The notes under the pieces were generated by a model that had not been told where the DNA came from, searched no databases, and worked only from the letters and a program-made list of their open reading frames with translations. Source: Corythucha ciliata (lineage: Eukaryota; Arthropoda; Insecta; Hemiptera; Tingidae). Taken from it: DNA of 64,000 nucleotides. The position numbers and the translations under genes are program-made. Of the stretch, positions 47,701 through 59,487 are shown one piece after another; the first letter of the stretch is position 1; each line of letters opens with the position of its first letter. The DNA is taken from positions 21,305,009-21,369,008 of the forward strand of contig CM075938.1 in NCBI GenBank assembly GCA_038030265.1, in the 5' to 3' direction.

Positions 47701-49105
47701 GGGGGGAGGGAATCCGCCATCTTGTTCGTCCGTGAGGTAATATCTCCGTCTCTTTCCATTTATCTAGCTCGGTGGTCCGCTCTACTAGATTGCAAAGGTT
47801 GTTTTATTGCTCAACAAGCCCCTCGCTAAGTTGTCTCCGCCATGGCGGGAAAAGTTCAAGTGCGTGGTTTTTTTCTTAAACAAAGAATATTAAATTTATC
47901 GGGCTGGGGGGCAGAAGGGGGTGCTTTTTTTTTAAATGTCATTTTCTCACGGGATAATTTACAATGTCGGCTTTAAGGAAATTAGATTTCGTCTTATGGT
48001 GGGAATTTAAGGTCAGGAGGAGGTGTGTGGGGAGCAATTCAAAATGGTATGACGACGTTAGGTTTAAGCTCGTAATCGAGTTTTTCCAACTCGAATGTGA
48101 AATCCCACAATCTCGCCCTTCTCCCTGTGAAAACCGTCTCTTTTTTTTTGTCCCTCGTTTTGAAACGGAAAACTAACTATTAAAAACTGTCTTTCTCCCC
48201 ATTTCAAGGAATTAAGGTTTCGGATATCCAATTACCCTTCCCTAACCGCCTGCTATACTCGGGCCAACAACTTACAAACAATTGAACTGGTGCACCTGCT
48301 CGCGAGGCAAATTGCCTGTTTTAAGAGATTCACCCCCCCCCCCCACATTACCCGCACAACCCGCAAATCCCGCACCTCCGAGAAAAAAAGACACCCTCAC
48401 TTTTTTTGTTATTTTCTTTCCACCCTCCATCTTACATTGTTAAAACGCGTAAGGAAAACCTCAATTTTTCCAACCCTTAACCCCTCTTTTTTTCTTTCTC
48501 TTGTGATTATTCCCAATTATGAGGGGCGAAGGAGAGGGAGACAAAAAATACTTTTTTTTTTCTTAATCATTCCTCGTTACAGTTCACTTAAGCGTAAAAG
48601 TCCTGTTTTATAAAGATTGTGGTAAAATGACTAAAGTGGGGAGGGAACCCGGGGTGTAATTTTGGTTAATTTGCGTTTTTCAAAACGAATTTTACTTTCC
48701 TTTTATCACCGCGTAACTAAAATTCGGTAATTTGCCAAGGGGAAGGGGGATAGTGGAAAACTATCGACATTTATATAGGTGAATGCATTTAATCACTCCC
48801 CCCCCCCCTACAAATAACTGAAATCAACCATTCCTGTCCACAGCTGTTCAGGGGAATGGTAGGTTCGGTCACTAACATTTCCTGAATTTCCTGAATGACC
48901 GATTTTTGGGAAGGAAATGGTTATACCTCTGTTCAACTATTACTATAACTGGTTTCGTTACTTGAGAGTCTCATTGGTGCGTCAGGTGAGTTTATGGGGC
49001 TGGTCCCACCATTGGGGAGACCCTTTAGGCTTATAAAAACCCTAGCGGGACTACCCGTGAACGTCAGAAGAGTCTCTAGCCCTCCTATATATGGCCGCAG
49101 TTGCT
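44776..49105. other. Noncoding stretch, no gene recognised
   Basis: A GC-richer patch at 44840-45020 carries overlapping frames on both strands without a known domain. T, A and C runs are frequent (for example near 46388, 47448 and 48332). No RNA gene was seen. Confidence 0.45.
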
Positions 49106-49107
49106 AG

Positions 49108-49139
49108 ATTGGGCTGTAAACCGGCGTTTACAGCCCAAT
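49108..49139. repeat. Perfect 14-bp stem hairpin
   Basis: ATTGGGCTGTAAAC (49108-49121) faces GTTTACAGCCCAAT (49126-49139) across the loop CGGC. There is no T-tract or coding context. It lies just left of a family B array and may be an element core or a chance palindrome. Confidence 0.75.
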
Positions 49140-49169
49140 TTGGATTGCCGAAGGCAGTGTAGCTAATAT

Positions 49170-50035
49170 GACGGATCTCACGACGGGCCTAACGGATTTT
49201 GAAAGTGGCCGCGACGGGACAAAATTCCCCCATCAATCTGCCATCAATAAGCGCTTTTCCTCAATTTTAGCTGAATTTGTCTCCAGAAATCGCAAACCAG
49301 CAACGCATTTTTTCACTTTTAGCCTCGCATTAGCCCTCGTTAAGTTTTTATCAATTTTCACTGCGAAAGAGCGTAATTTTCAATTTTAGCGGTGAATTAG
49401 TGATGTTTTCCCCTTTTATTCATGAATTAGTTGTTTTCCTCAATTTTAGGCAAAATTGACAAAGGAAACGGAAAATATTCATTGTTTGCTATTTCAGCGG
49501 CGAAGTAGCGGTTTGTATTAATTTTTACCGTGAATCTAAGCGTTTCACGTTATTCTCGAGTTCAACGCAATATGAACAGTTTTTTTCATTTTGAGCCATG
49601 AATTAACGATTTTTATTGATTTTTAGATGAATTCGCCTACAAAAACAGCGAATTAGCACTTTTCTCGATTTCAGCCGCAGATGCACGCTCTTGGCTCTTA
49701 CTCATTTTTAGTCGCGAATATGTAGGTTTTTTTCTCTTTCAATAAGCTCTTTTTCTCAATTTTATCCGTGGACGTACTCCAGGAGCAGCACATTTGGTGT
49801 TTCTTGTAAATTTCAATGGTGGAGGGGCCGTGAATTAGTGATTTGTTATCAATTTTGGCCTTGAAGTTGCTTATAAAAGAAATCATATTCTCAATTTTAG
49901 TATTGTAGTAAATTTAATTTCTGTCACGAATATTAGTGTTTTGTCCAAAATTTTAGTTGCATACTTGCCCCAAAAACATAAAATAATATTTCACAACGTC
50001 AATTTACGGGTGAAATTGAGAAATGTGCTTATAAG
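49170..50035 (+). repeat. Family B degenerate repeat (array 4)
   Basis: Variants of TCAATTTTAGCCGTGAATTAG alternate with TTTTTC-type spacers and occasional CTCCAGAAA blocks, in the same orientation as the 16-18 kb array. Together with the reverse array at 50.9-51.8 kb it forms a head-to-head pair. Confidence 0.65.
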
Positions 50036-50380
50036 ATGCAGGTCGCTCTTATATGACAAAAATATTTTCTCGTGTTTCACACCAAAAAAACTGGTTGTTT
50101 ATTAACAACATTTTTTTTTACATTATTTACAATAGGGAACTTGCATGAATCTCAGATTGGACAGAAAAGCATACCGGTGATTTGACCCGTGAACTGAAGG
50201 ATAACAACGGAAGTTGCAACCCGATTGGTGCGTTTTAAGATTTTTAAAAAAGGTTCAAAGTTCTTCAGAAGAGGATGGATGGTGCGAGGGGAAATGACGT
50301 AAATACTTACTTGTGAAGCATTTGAGGGAACTCTAAAATTGTTTTTTTTACAAATAACATGAAAAATGTCCCCCCATTAA
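50036..50380. other. Noncoding spacer
   Basis: AT-rich spacer between family B array 4 and MITE-2. I see no gene or repeat unit. Confidence 0.4.
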
Positions 50381-50504
50381 GGCCCGGTCACAAGTCTGAG
50401 GAGTCCATGTAACCTATCAAAATGCTTCATTTTTCGAGGGAATAAATTTGATTGGTTGCGTAGACTCCACAGAACATAAACACAGAGCTTGTGAACGGGC
50501 CTTT
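50381..50504. mobile_element. MITE-2, best copy (~124 bp)
   Basis: GGCCCGGTCACAAGTCT at the left is answered by AGAGCTTGTGAACGGGCC at the right. TTAA lies directly left, and TTTAAA follows on the right, so the target could be read as TTA/TAA or TTAA. Related copies are at 8800-8934 and 42048-42108. The interior GAGTCC..GACTC segments are also inverted. The element is noncoding. Confidence 0.8.
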
Positions 50505-50880
50505 AAACTCGTCTAACCCCCTCTTCCCCGCATCATCCATTTCAATAAGTAAGTTTTTACGTAATCGAACCCCCACTCAAAATTTTTAAAAATTCCCTAA
50601 AAAAGCATCCTTGACTGATTCCAAAGTTTAATGTGAGCAATAGACTTGTGGAAGAGCCCTCTTTAAGCAACACCAACTTTTGAAAAATGTGCAAGTTTCC
50701 CATTAGAAAAACGGAGGGACGATGTTGTCTGGTCGCCACGTGCTCATTGCTTGCTAACAAACAGAGAAAAATCAGTAATTCGTGATGGTTTATCAATGCA
50801 ACTTTTAAAAGAAAATGGAGAACAAACTGTTAATATTGAGAATACAATAGCTAATGTGTTGTCTTTGGGCTAGATTCCGT
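50505..50880. other. Noncoding spacer
   Basis: No coding or repeat signal was recognised between MITE-2 and family B array 5. The 79-codon minus frame at 50557-50796 shows no domain. Confidence 0.4.
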
Positions 50881-51835
50881 GACTATAATTAAAAATGAGC
50901 GTTCATTCGCGGCTAAATAATTTATAAAAAAACGTACTTCCGTGGAAAAAATTGAGAAAAAGCCATAAATCCCGAAGAAAAGTCACACTCATTTGCCGCT
51001 AAAAAGTACGAAAATCTCTAGGTCTGTTTCTTTGTTTTGCGAGTGCTACACTTTTGAAGAAAATCATTTGGTTTCATTCAATTTTGCAAAATATGCCAAT
51101 GAGATCACATGATTTTCTACACTAGTTTTGCACTAGCAAAACAATTGAACGGACCTATTCTAATTCGTGGCATCTGTGAAGGCCACTATGCGGTTAAAAT
51201 TTAAAGAAAAAAAACAACTAAAAACAAAAATAATTCCCGCAATTTGAGGTGATTCGTATTGGCCATTCTGCGGGTAAAATTGAGAAAAAGCGCTAATTTG
51301 CAAATGCAATTTAGAAAAAGCCCTCACTCGTGAATAAATTATGAAAATCGCTAATTCATAGTTCTCGGAGACCGTACGCCGGGAAAATAAAATTGAGAAT
51401 AAACGCTGATGACCCGATATCGGGGCAATACCGCAGCAAAAATGAGAAAATCGTCCATCGTGCCTTTAGTTTATAAAAAAGCTATTTGCTGCTAAAATTG
51501 GAGAAAACGCCAATTCACAATATCTGGAGGGAACTTTGCGGGTGAGAATAACACCATTATCCCCCGTAGGTCTTATAGGCGTCTTAAATCGTGAAATCAC
51601 GCTTTTGGGCTGTTCTTGGGTCAAGCCCGCGCGGCTAAAAATTGAGGAAAAGCTCTAACTCGCCGCAAAAATGGAAATAATGGATTCTTTACTATACGCT
51701 GGAATTGAAAAAAGGGCTAATTCAACGGCTTGAATCGATAAAAATCGCTCTTTGCGGCTAAAATTGATCAAAAGGTTCTCAGTCGCTGCCGCTCATATTA
51801 CGTCAATTTGCGGTTTCTACAGGAAACTTAGAGGC
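50880..51835 (-). repeat. Family B degenerate repeat (array 5)
   Basis: Units with GCGGCTAAAATTGAGAAAAA and GCGCTAATTC words run in the reverse orientation. MITE-1 copy 2 is inserted near the left end. A C-rich low-complexity stretch follows at about 51840-51875. Confidence 0.65.
51020..51156. mobile_element. MITE-1, copy 2 (137 bp)
   Basis: The ends AGGTCTGTTTCTTTGTTTTGC and GCAAAACAATTGAACGGACCT are inverted. The interior matches copy 1 along its length (GAGTGCTACACTTTTGAAGA, then TTTGGTTTCATTCAATTTT). Flanks here fit a TA duplication better than a CAT one, so the duplication length is unresolved. Confidence 0.8.
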
Positions 51836-52440
51836 TAAGTCACCCCCCCACCCACCCCCACCCGCCCCCCCCCCAAGTAGGCCCACGAAACAGATTTTTT
51901 GAGCCAAAAATAGCTCGTTGACAGCTAAAATTGTCCATTTTGTAGTAAATAGGCGATGTTGTGTTTCTTTTCTTTTCTCCCAAAATTGTCAAATTCTTCA
52001 AAGAAACTCAATCAACGGGGTGTGTGTGAGGATGCCAGGGGAGATTTTTCACCTTCAAATTTGTGTTTAGTTTCGATTTAAATCGTCCTATATTTCGGCT
52101 GTATCTCGGGTGATTGTTCAGAGTCTTTTTAAAAGGCATTTAGCAGCAGCCTCGCAGTACAAAGAAAAAAAAGAAAGACAATTCGAACGATTTACGAATG
52201 AAACTCGTGAAAGTGAGCGCCCCCGCACCCCCTCTCAATCGCCGCAACAATCCACCCAAGAGTTCTGCCCACACCGCATTCGAGTTATTAATGACATTTC
52301 ATACGTCATGTTAGCACGCACACACCACTACACCAGTCTTTAATGACCGCGAGATAATATGGCTTTGTGAATCGAAAAGACGCACACAACGCATTTTGAA
52401 AAGGCGTCGCTGAAAAGAGCGCGGGTGGCGATATGAGCGA

Positions 52441-52491
<51 letters not shown>

Positions 52492-55400
52492 GAGTTAATA
52501 AAGGAAGAAAGTTTATAAAGGCTCAATCTTTTCATCTGTTAATGAGCGCGAGCGCGGGGTGTTTGTCAGCGCCCTTTCCATTTTGGAAAGAGTCTGTGAT
52601 GATGACGAGGAAGCTCTTTTCATTTCTTTCTTTTTTCTCTCTCTCTTTCTCTTTCTCTCTATGTGTCTTTAAATAGGGCGTGATGAGCCTCTGAATAGGC
52701 TGGACGAAGAATTTTTTTCCTTTTTTTTTCTATTATTATTTTAGAAGGATCATTTGGCGGTTTATTGTCATTAATGGGAGGGTGAAGAGAGGCTTTGTTG
52801 AATTTGATACGATGCTAGTGGTTGGCGGAAGGGCAAGGGGGCTCATCGTTAGCCACCTACGAATTCGTGTTTACACTAGAACTCAGTATGGTGGTCATAA
52901 GCAGGGGTGGGAGGGTCATTAGGAAGTGTGTGATGGATCCTTTCGATGTTGAAAGAAGGTCCCTGAAGCTTCTCATTGTTAAAACGCTGGTGTCTGTCTC
53001 CCTTATGTAGCTTATGCCTCGGAAATGGTGAGTGAGGGGGTTATTTATGGATTTCGAGTGGGCACGTTTGGAAAAGGCTATGAAAAGAAGTTTCTGATTG
53101 ATGGGGAATGCCCAGAGAAAAAGTGCTGTTATTCACTGCGTGCTTGTCACCGAAATCCAACCTGGTGTGATCTCTCCCGCCTGGGGAAAATTATAAGTAA
53201 AACTATTCAATTATATATAAATAAAACAACAACAGAATAAATGCACTAGACAATGCCATTTTCAGTGCTTATTTTATGAGAAAAATCCCTCATTTTTATC
53301 TTTCAAACTGCTAATTATTTCAATATTGGTCATTCAAGAAACAAGAAAGACACCCTAATAGCAGGAAATGATATTTTATTTTAAACCTCTTCGTCCCGCA
53401 TTGCAAATTCCCTTAATGAACGTCAACCAAAATACTTTTTTTCTTCATTTTTCTAGTGTCAAAAAAAATGAATTATACTATTTAGACATCTGGTTTTTCT
53501 CCTCTCATATACGGCTGGGACACTAAGCCTTATAAATTGGCTCCCCATTGAGATACAATACAAACTTTATTCACTTGATGCCCCTCAAAAGAGCCTCAAT
53601 TAAGTAAATAGCATGGTTATGTAAATAACAATTCGAATTTTAAGAAGTGCTTTCCCGGTGTATTTCCTCGGTGGCGAGGTGCTGCAATTTCTTTGAGAAT
53701 CACCTTGGGTTTCAACGCAGGTGGTTCTCCCCTCCCCCACTCATCCTTTCTTCTGTCAAGCTTATGAAAAGTATCATTACAAGCTTTGAAATAACTTTTA
53801 AAAGCCGAGAGAGCCCCTGCAAAAACCGATACCCCGATTCTCATTCAAGCACGTGTATAAGAGACGTTTGTTTACTTAAAAAGTTACACGGAACATGGAA
53901 GTTTCTGGTGATGCTGAGAGAAAAGAAAAAGAAAAAAAAAGGAAGCACCTGGACAAACCCCTACCCACTCATGACGTTACGATGGACGTGGCGGTTTGGG
54001 TGAAGACCCGTGCGCCTTTTCTATTCTTCAGGTAAAGCGCGCCCCCGGGGTCTTGTGCCTTGGCGGGGAGGTCCTAGAGAAAAATCTTGTAAACGGACAC
54101 CCGCACAATACTGAAAAGTATTTTTTTTTTTTCAACAATAAGTTTGTGGAGGTTGTTTCGAGCTCCGGGGTCTATTCACCACACGGGTACCACCAGGCCC
54201 TTCATCGCAATTCTATTACAATTTTTTGGTTAAAAGGCGGAGAAAAGTACGGGGGTTTGACCGGCTTTTCGAAGTTGCACCTGTTTAAATAATTGAAGAG
54301 TTAATAATAGTCAGAAATGAGTTGAATTTCTTCAGAAGAAGATTGAAAAATTGTGCCGTAGTACTAGGCGGCTTCTATACTACCGGAACCATCCGCTTTG
54401 AATAGCGGATGACTATCAATCACGTTTAGGGTTGTACGAAAAACTGCAAGGGGCGGCAAAGTGTCAAAACAATCCATTTTGTTCCCCTTCCCGTCCAAAA
54501 TATACAAGTTTGACTTAGGAGTATCGAGCCTAATGAGTAATGATATTCCCGATTGCCCGATGTCTCTTGGATCAGAGTGTTGACATCTTTTGGGATAATC
54601 AATTTTGTGTCGAAATTTTCTGATTTCGCAGTTTAATGGACGGCAGAGAAAGAAAGTTGATGGGCACGATCGCCTCAGTAAACCCCCCCCCCCCCGACCC
54701 AACAACTTACCAGTCACCCATATTCGTATCATTACCAGTTAAAATTCCACGTCGTACCCCTTAACCACCACCCCTTCACAACCAATCTTCACCGCTACAA
54801 GCTGAGCGTGAGTAAACTATGTCACTCTCTTGCACTTCCAACAACCTTTTTATTCTCTTCAATCTCATGCCCCCCCTATCCTCCCGCAACCCGACAAACA
54901 TCACTTCACGCTCGTCAACCCCTTAAAGACGTGTACTCCCTATTCCCGCAACTCTGGAGGATTTATGGTGACATTGGAAATTGCAAGGTGGGTCGCTGAG
55001 GGCTTTTACGAGAAGATGCTACCGGGACAATAGATTTCCATTTCGCAGGAGTGGGAGTCACTTTTTATACCGCGTGTAAGGGACCCTTTTTTTTTTTTTT
55101 TGTTTTAAGTCCGCGAAAGATAATATAGGGACTGCACTTCTCATTACAAAAGGAGAACCCCCTCTCCCCTGTTTTCAGAAGTTATTACACGCTGTCTTTA
55201 ACTCTTGTTTTTTTGCCCTCTCGCTCGCGGTTTCATTTCTTGACTGCACCGGATTATTCTCGCACTCATGTTTATTATCTCGTAATTCATTGGGCCTGCT
55301 GTTTTCTTCTGCAGGAGAGAAGGAGAATGCGTGGGCCCCCATCACAACATTCCTTCGAGTCTTTGACAGTTTCAATTTTTAAAATAAAATCGTTTAATAA

Positions 55401-58380
55401 TTTGTTGTTATTCGATTTGAAATTCATTTTTTGTTGTTGTTTGCCTGAAACAGCAAACAACAAGCCCCCTTTGTGTGTGCACAATGATAACCCCTCCTCC
55501 CTCTGCAACCTCACACATCAACGAACAATCCAAGTCAGGGGACTCGGCTGCAGCATAATTTTCATCTGATTTGCATCGAGTCAAATATATTGTAATACGA
55601 CGCAGATGGCGTTATCCCCTTCACCCCACCCCTTCACCTTATTGTATTATATCAGGAGCCCCCGCCCTCTCCATACAAGCAGCTATGAAGGGATGAAGTC
55701 AAATATGAGAAAACCTTTTCCGAAAGGGTCCAATAGGTGAACTTGAAGGGTGGCGAGTGGACTTGCGAAGAAGATGGTGTTTTGTGGTTTGATATGAGAA
55801 AAAAGGGAAGGGAGAAAAAGTTCGTGTTTGTCAACAATGGCGTTGTTGTGAGGGCTGAGGGGTGCAGGGTTGAATATTGCTGTGTTTGTCGTACCGAAGG
55901 GGAAAACTTGCTTGTTTCCGAAAAACAGCCGAGACGAAGAGGGTTGAGTCTCGGATATTATTATACCCTGGCAATAACCAATAACCGGGTGAATGCTTTG
56001 GAGAGTTTTTCGTATCTCACTGCAAAGAAGAAAGAAAAAGCCGAGAGGGGGGATGTATAATACAAGGCTGTGGCTGGAGAGAAAGGGGGGGGGGACTTAT
56101 GGCCCTGCCGATTCATTGCCTTTTTTCAAGAAAGTACACAAGTGTATGAAGGAAAAACACTGAAGAAAATAACAAAATCTAACGAATCAGTAGATTTTAT
56201 ATAGTTTCTATTGATTTTTACCATTTCTATACTTTGTTTCCACATCAAAACACAGTAACGTTTATTCGAATTTTACAGTCTCTTGACAGAAAAAACAGAG
56301 ATAAACTGGACACTTGCAGTTTATTCCCCTTGGATACATTCCAAGTCACTCAACAGAAGGACTGCAGCTTTGAGGGACTCGTATAGGTCGTGTACCGCTC
56401 AATTAGAGAAACGAGTAGTTTAATTGAGCCGAAAAATGAGATTTCTGGTCGAAGTTTCCCGTTTTATTTGGCAGAGTAGAGGATTTCCTGGCCTCTAAAT
56501 TGGCCAGTTTTGGGGCGATAATTCCAAGATTAAATGATTTAGACTTATCAGTGAGCTACGTTGTCAGTTTTAATCATAGTGGCCGGTTTGGGACGATAAC
56601 ATTTTGTTTTGTGCCCTGTACAGTGAATTATGACGTAAACCAACCCATTATCCCCTATTTCCGGCAGACGCTACTCATAGATTTGTCCATTTCCCCTAGA
56701 GCAGGAGCGGATGCACAAAGGGGGGGGGGGCAAAGATGAGCCTATGGTCCTTTCGTTGAAATCGTGGTAATTTTCGCAAAAATGTAATCGAAACAACCTC
56801 CAAAAAATCTGTTTTTAGCTGTTTTGGTCACCCCGAAAGCGCGCGTTCCCCTGCTCTCGAGAATTGAGGCATGTTTTTGGACGTTGATTGCGTGGCCGCT
56901 GCGATTTTCATGGGAAAATTAGTTTACCCTCACCACATCTCAAACGTGTACGCAAGAGGCAAAACACGGCGACACCCAAGATGAAACCTCTTCAATGGCT
57001 CGCCTTATCGAAAAGTCGTCTTGATTTTCAGATTCCGCAGCGCCCCCTGAATACCACAGATGGAGCCTTTCTGATCAAAAATGCGCCTCGATCATTCTCG
57101 TTCAATTCACCCTGGTCGATTCAGACAATTTTTTATTCATTTTTCGAAATGCTTCGATTTGAGTAGGGCGCAGTTTAGGAGTTCTCCGGGGACTCATAAT
57201 TGAACAGTGCAGACTGTTTCTTCTGTATAACGCTACCGACTGGACTCTAGTACAGTAGTACCCATCAAGCCATAAAATGATTGACCTTTTTGGCTTTGAC
57301 GCCGACTTCAAGGCTCTCGAGTGGGCGACCCCCCCGTTTGCGGGAGAAATTCTCGGAAAGCGTGCCAGAGAGGACAGAAAGTAGGAGGGAGGTTTGAAAG
57401 CGTCGTCTGAATTTCGGATTCGTATTGTAAGCCATTTATTAGGCAGATTATACTCGCGGACACCGTTCACCTAGTCGGCTGGTGGTTAAATTTTCTTGGT
57501 TTCAGTTTTCCGGCGTTCGAGTTTCCAATTGGGACCCCAATGGACCCTGGGTGATTGAGGGTAGAAGTGCATGGCCCATTCATCATAGGTGTCTCTGATC
57601 CGCGCCTGCACAACAGTAACAGACGTTTCCGTTAATCGTTTTCGCGGTCCATTTCAGTTTCAAGGCCAAATGGCAAGCTTGGACACCGAAAATCCGAAGT
57701 TTCCCCTATGAATGCGTAAGTGTTGTCCAGACCAACTTGTTGTCTAGATGTTGTGCCAACCAAGTGCAATGAATTCTGGTGGGACCCGGCTTAGCGCAAT
57801 AAAATTACCCGAGTGCTGGATGAATTAGGAATTAGGAATGACGTTGGAAGGCACCGTGAGTAGCCAGATGCTCTAAGCTCCAGCTCCAACACATAGGGCC
57901 TAAAATAGCTCCCAAATAAGCTCTGAAAATGAAGGCCCTGTACAAGCAACAGATTGTGATTATGACGTCAGGATTCAAGACACGATCGGAAGACACCACC
58001 ATGATACTCTAATCCGTATTTGCTTCTGATGGAAAACAGTTTTGACCCATCGAAAATTTGTTAAATTTGAGTTGAAATATCCTCAATCACGAAATTCACG
58101 TTTTGAAGGAACCAAATCCGTGAATTTGTGTTAAGAATCGTGGCGTCAAAGCGGAACTATAAGAGATCAACGAGAAAACTCTAGACATGTTAAAACGTAC
58201 ATGAAAAAAGTTAGAGGGTGGGTTTTAAGAATTTTTTCTTGACCGGAAGTCAATGAGCCGGTTCGAAAATCGTGCACTTTTGAGTCGAGCTTTCAAAATT
58301 TTCAGGCGTGTTATAGATGGCTGTGAGGGGGTCACAATCAAAAAGTGCCGAAGCACTTGGAAAGGAGGAGAAGGCCGTAG
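51836..58380. other. Noncoding stretch, no gene recognised
   Basis: Contents include the long poly(A) tract at 52443-52489, a pyrimidine tract at 52620-52665 and C/G runs near 54684, 56088 and 56720. One pair of family A-like units lies at about 58080-58130. The frames of about 120 codons at 53647, 54364, 55213 and 57102 have no recognised domain. No tRNA was identified. Confidence 0.45.
52443..52489 (+). repeat. 47-base poly(A) tract
   Basis: Uninterrupted A47, by far the longest homopolymer in the window. It could be the tail of a retroposed sequence, but no SINE or LINE body or flanking duplication was recognised upstream. Confidence 0.9.
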
Positions 58381-58383
58381 GTT

Positions 58384-59254
58384 GACATAAACTTGGACGA
58401 GTTTATTAAAATAAAAGGAAGCTTCTGTATTTTTTATAGATATAAGTAATCTGAACTCACGTGTTTATAACTCAATAAAATGATATATACATATATGTTC
58501 GCACCGAGGATGTCGCGCAGAGACCGGAGAGAGAGCCCGAGAGACAATGAATCCAAGTCGGCTTCGCGTAGCGAGCCGAGTCATCGTCCAGAAGGGGGGG
58601 GGGCGATAAAAGGTGATCTCCTCACAAATACCCCTTCGTCAAGCGCGATCCGCTGGCTGGGGCTGTCGCTGGAGGTGGCCGTCGGCTTGGCGCCTGTACT
58701 TGGTTGGCTTTATATCATGGATCTCGTTTTGCTCGTCAAACGATGTGATATCGGGTGGACGGATTTGCCGAGTGAGGTTAGTTCGGTAGAAGATCCGTTT
58801 GCTGCTTGTTCGGTAGGTACTGGTCTTGGTCATGGTGCTGGTCATTTTACATCTTGCAGATATGCTTTGATACTACTATTTTGTCTTCACGTGATCTTAC
58901 ATTCTTCCATCTAATTTACATGTTTTTATATAAATTCAATTTGTTTATTTATTTATTATATTCATCAACTTTTATTTTATGTTATGTCGTTATTTCGTAT
59001 TATTTTGTTTTAATTATTTATTTTTTTGTTTATTTTTTGTTTATTTATTTTTTATGTATTGTTTATTTATTTTTCGCACTATTTCGTATTATTTTTTTTT
59101 ATTATTCAATTTTTTATTTATTTTTTTCTATTGTTTATTTTTCGCACTATTTCGTATTATTATTTTTTTTGAAATTTTTTATTTTTTGTTTATTTTTTTT
59201 TATTATTCAATTTTTTATTTATTTTTTTCTATTGTTTATTTTTCGCACTATTTC

Positions 59255-59286
<32 letters not shown>

Positions 59287-59487
59287 TTTTTTTTTTTTTA
59301 TAGAAAAGGTAGAAAGGTCCAAACTCTTGTCCTGGTCTCTCTTGGCGCGTAGGGATTGCTGATGGGAGGGGGCGGTATTGCTTCCGTTTTGTGGAACAAA
59401 CGCTTGAACTTTCTTATGGTGGGGATTTTTATGAAACAAAACAAGAATATCTTTCAAGATTAAGTGTATTTTTTGTTTTTCTATATT
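58384..59487 (-). other. 3' region of the Ty3/gypsy element, possibly including its LTR
   Basis: Directly after the pol stop there is a short minus-strand frame (59248-59457) ending in an asparagine run encoded by the AAT microsatellite, then very T-rich DNA (plus strand), then a more balanced segment at 58500-58900. The minus frame at 58639-58845 is basic and polar with no recognised domain. No primer-binding site or unambiguous polypurine tract could be assigned. Confidence 0.5.
59101..59285. repeat. 60-bp direct repeat and ATT microsatellite
   Basis: The segment at 59101-59160 is repeated without a visible mismatch at 59202-59261, a spacing of 101 bp. A related partial copy lies just left of 59100. 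The second copy runs into (ATT)n at about 59257-59285. The shared landmark is TTTTTCGCACTATTTCGTA. Confidence 0.85.

Noticed and set aside
58480..58914. 144-codon plus frame near the LTR element
   Set aside because: It runs antisense to the element, has no recognised domain, and overlaps a minus frame of equally weak support.
59248..59362. Plus-strand frames of 127 and 165 codons rich in Phe, Tyr and Leu, resembling membrane segments
   Set aside because: They are translations of T-rich low-complexity DNA on the antisense strand of the LTR element.
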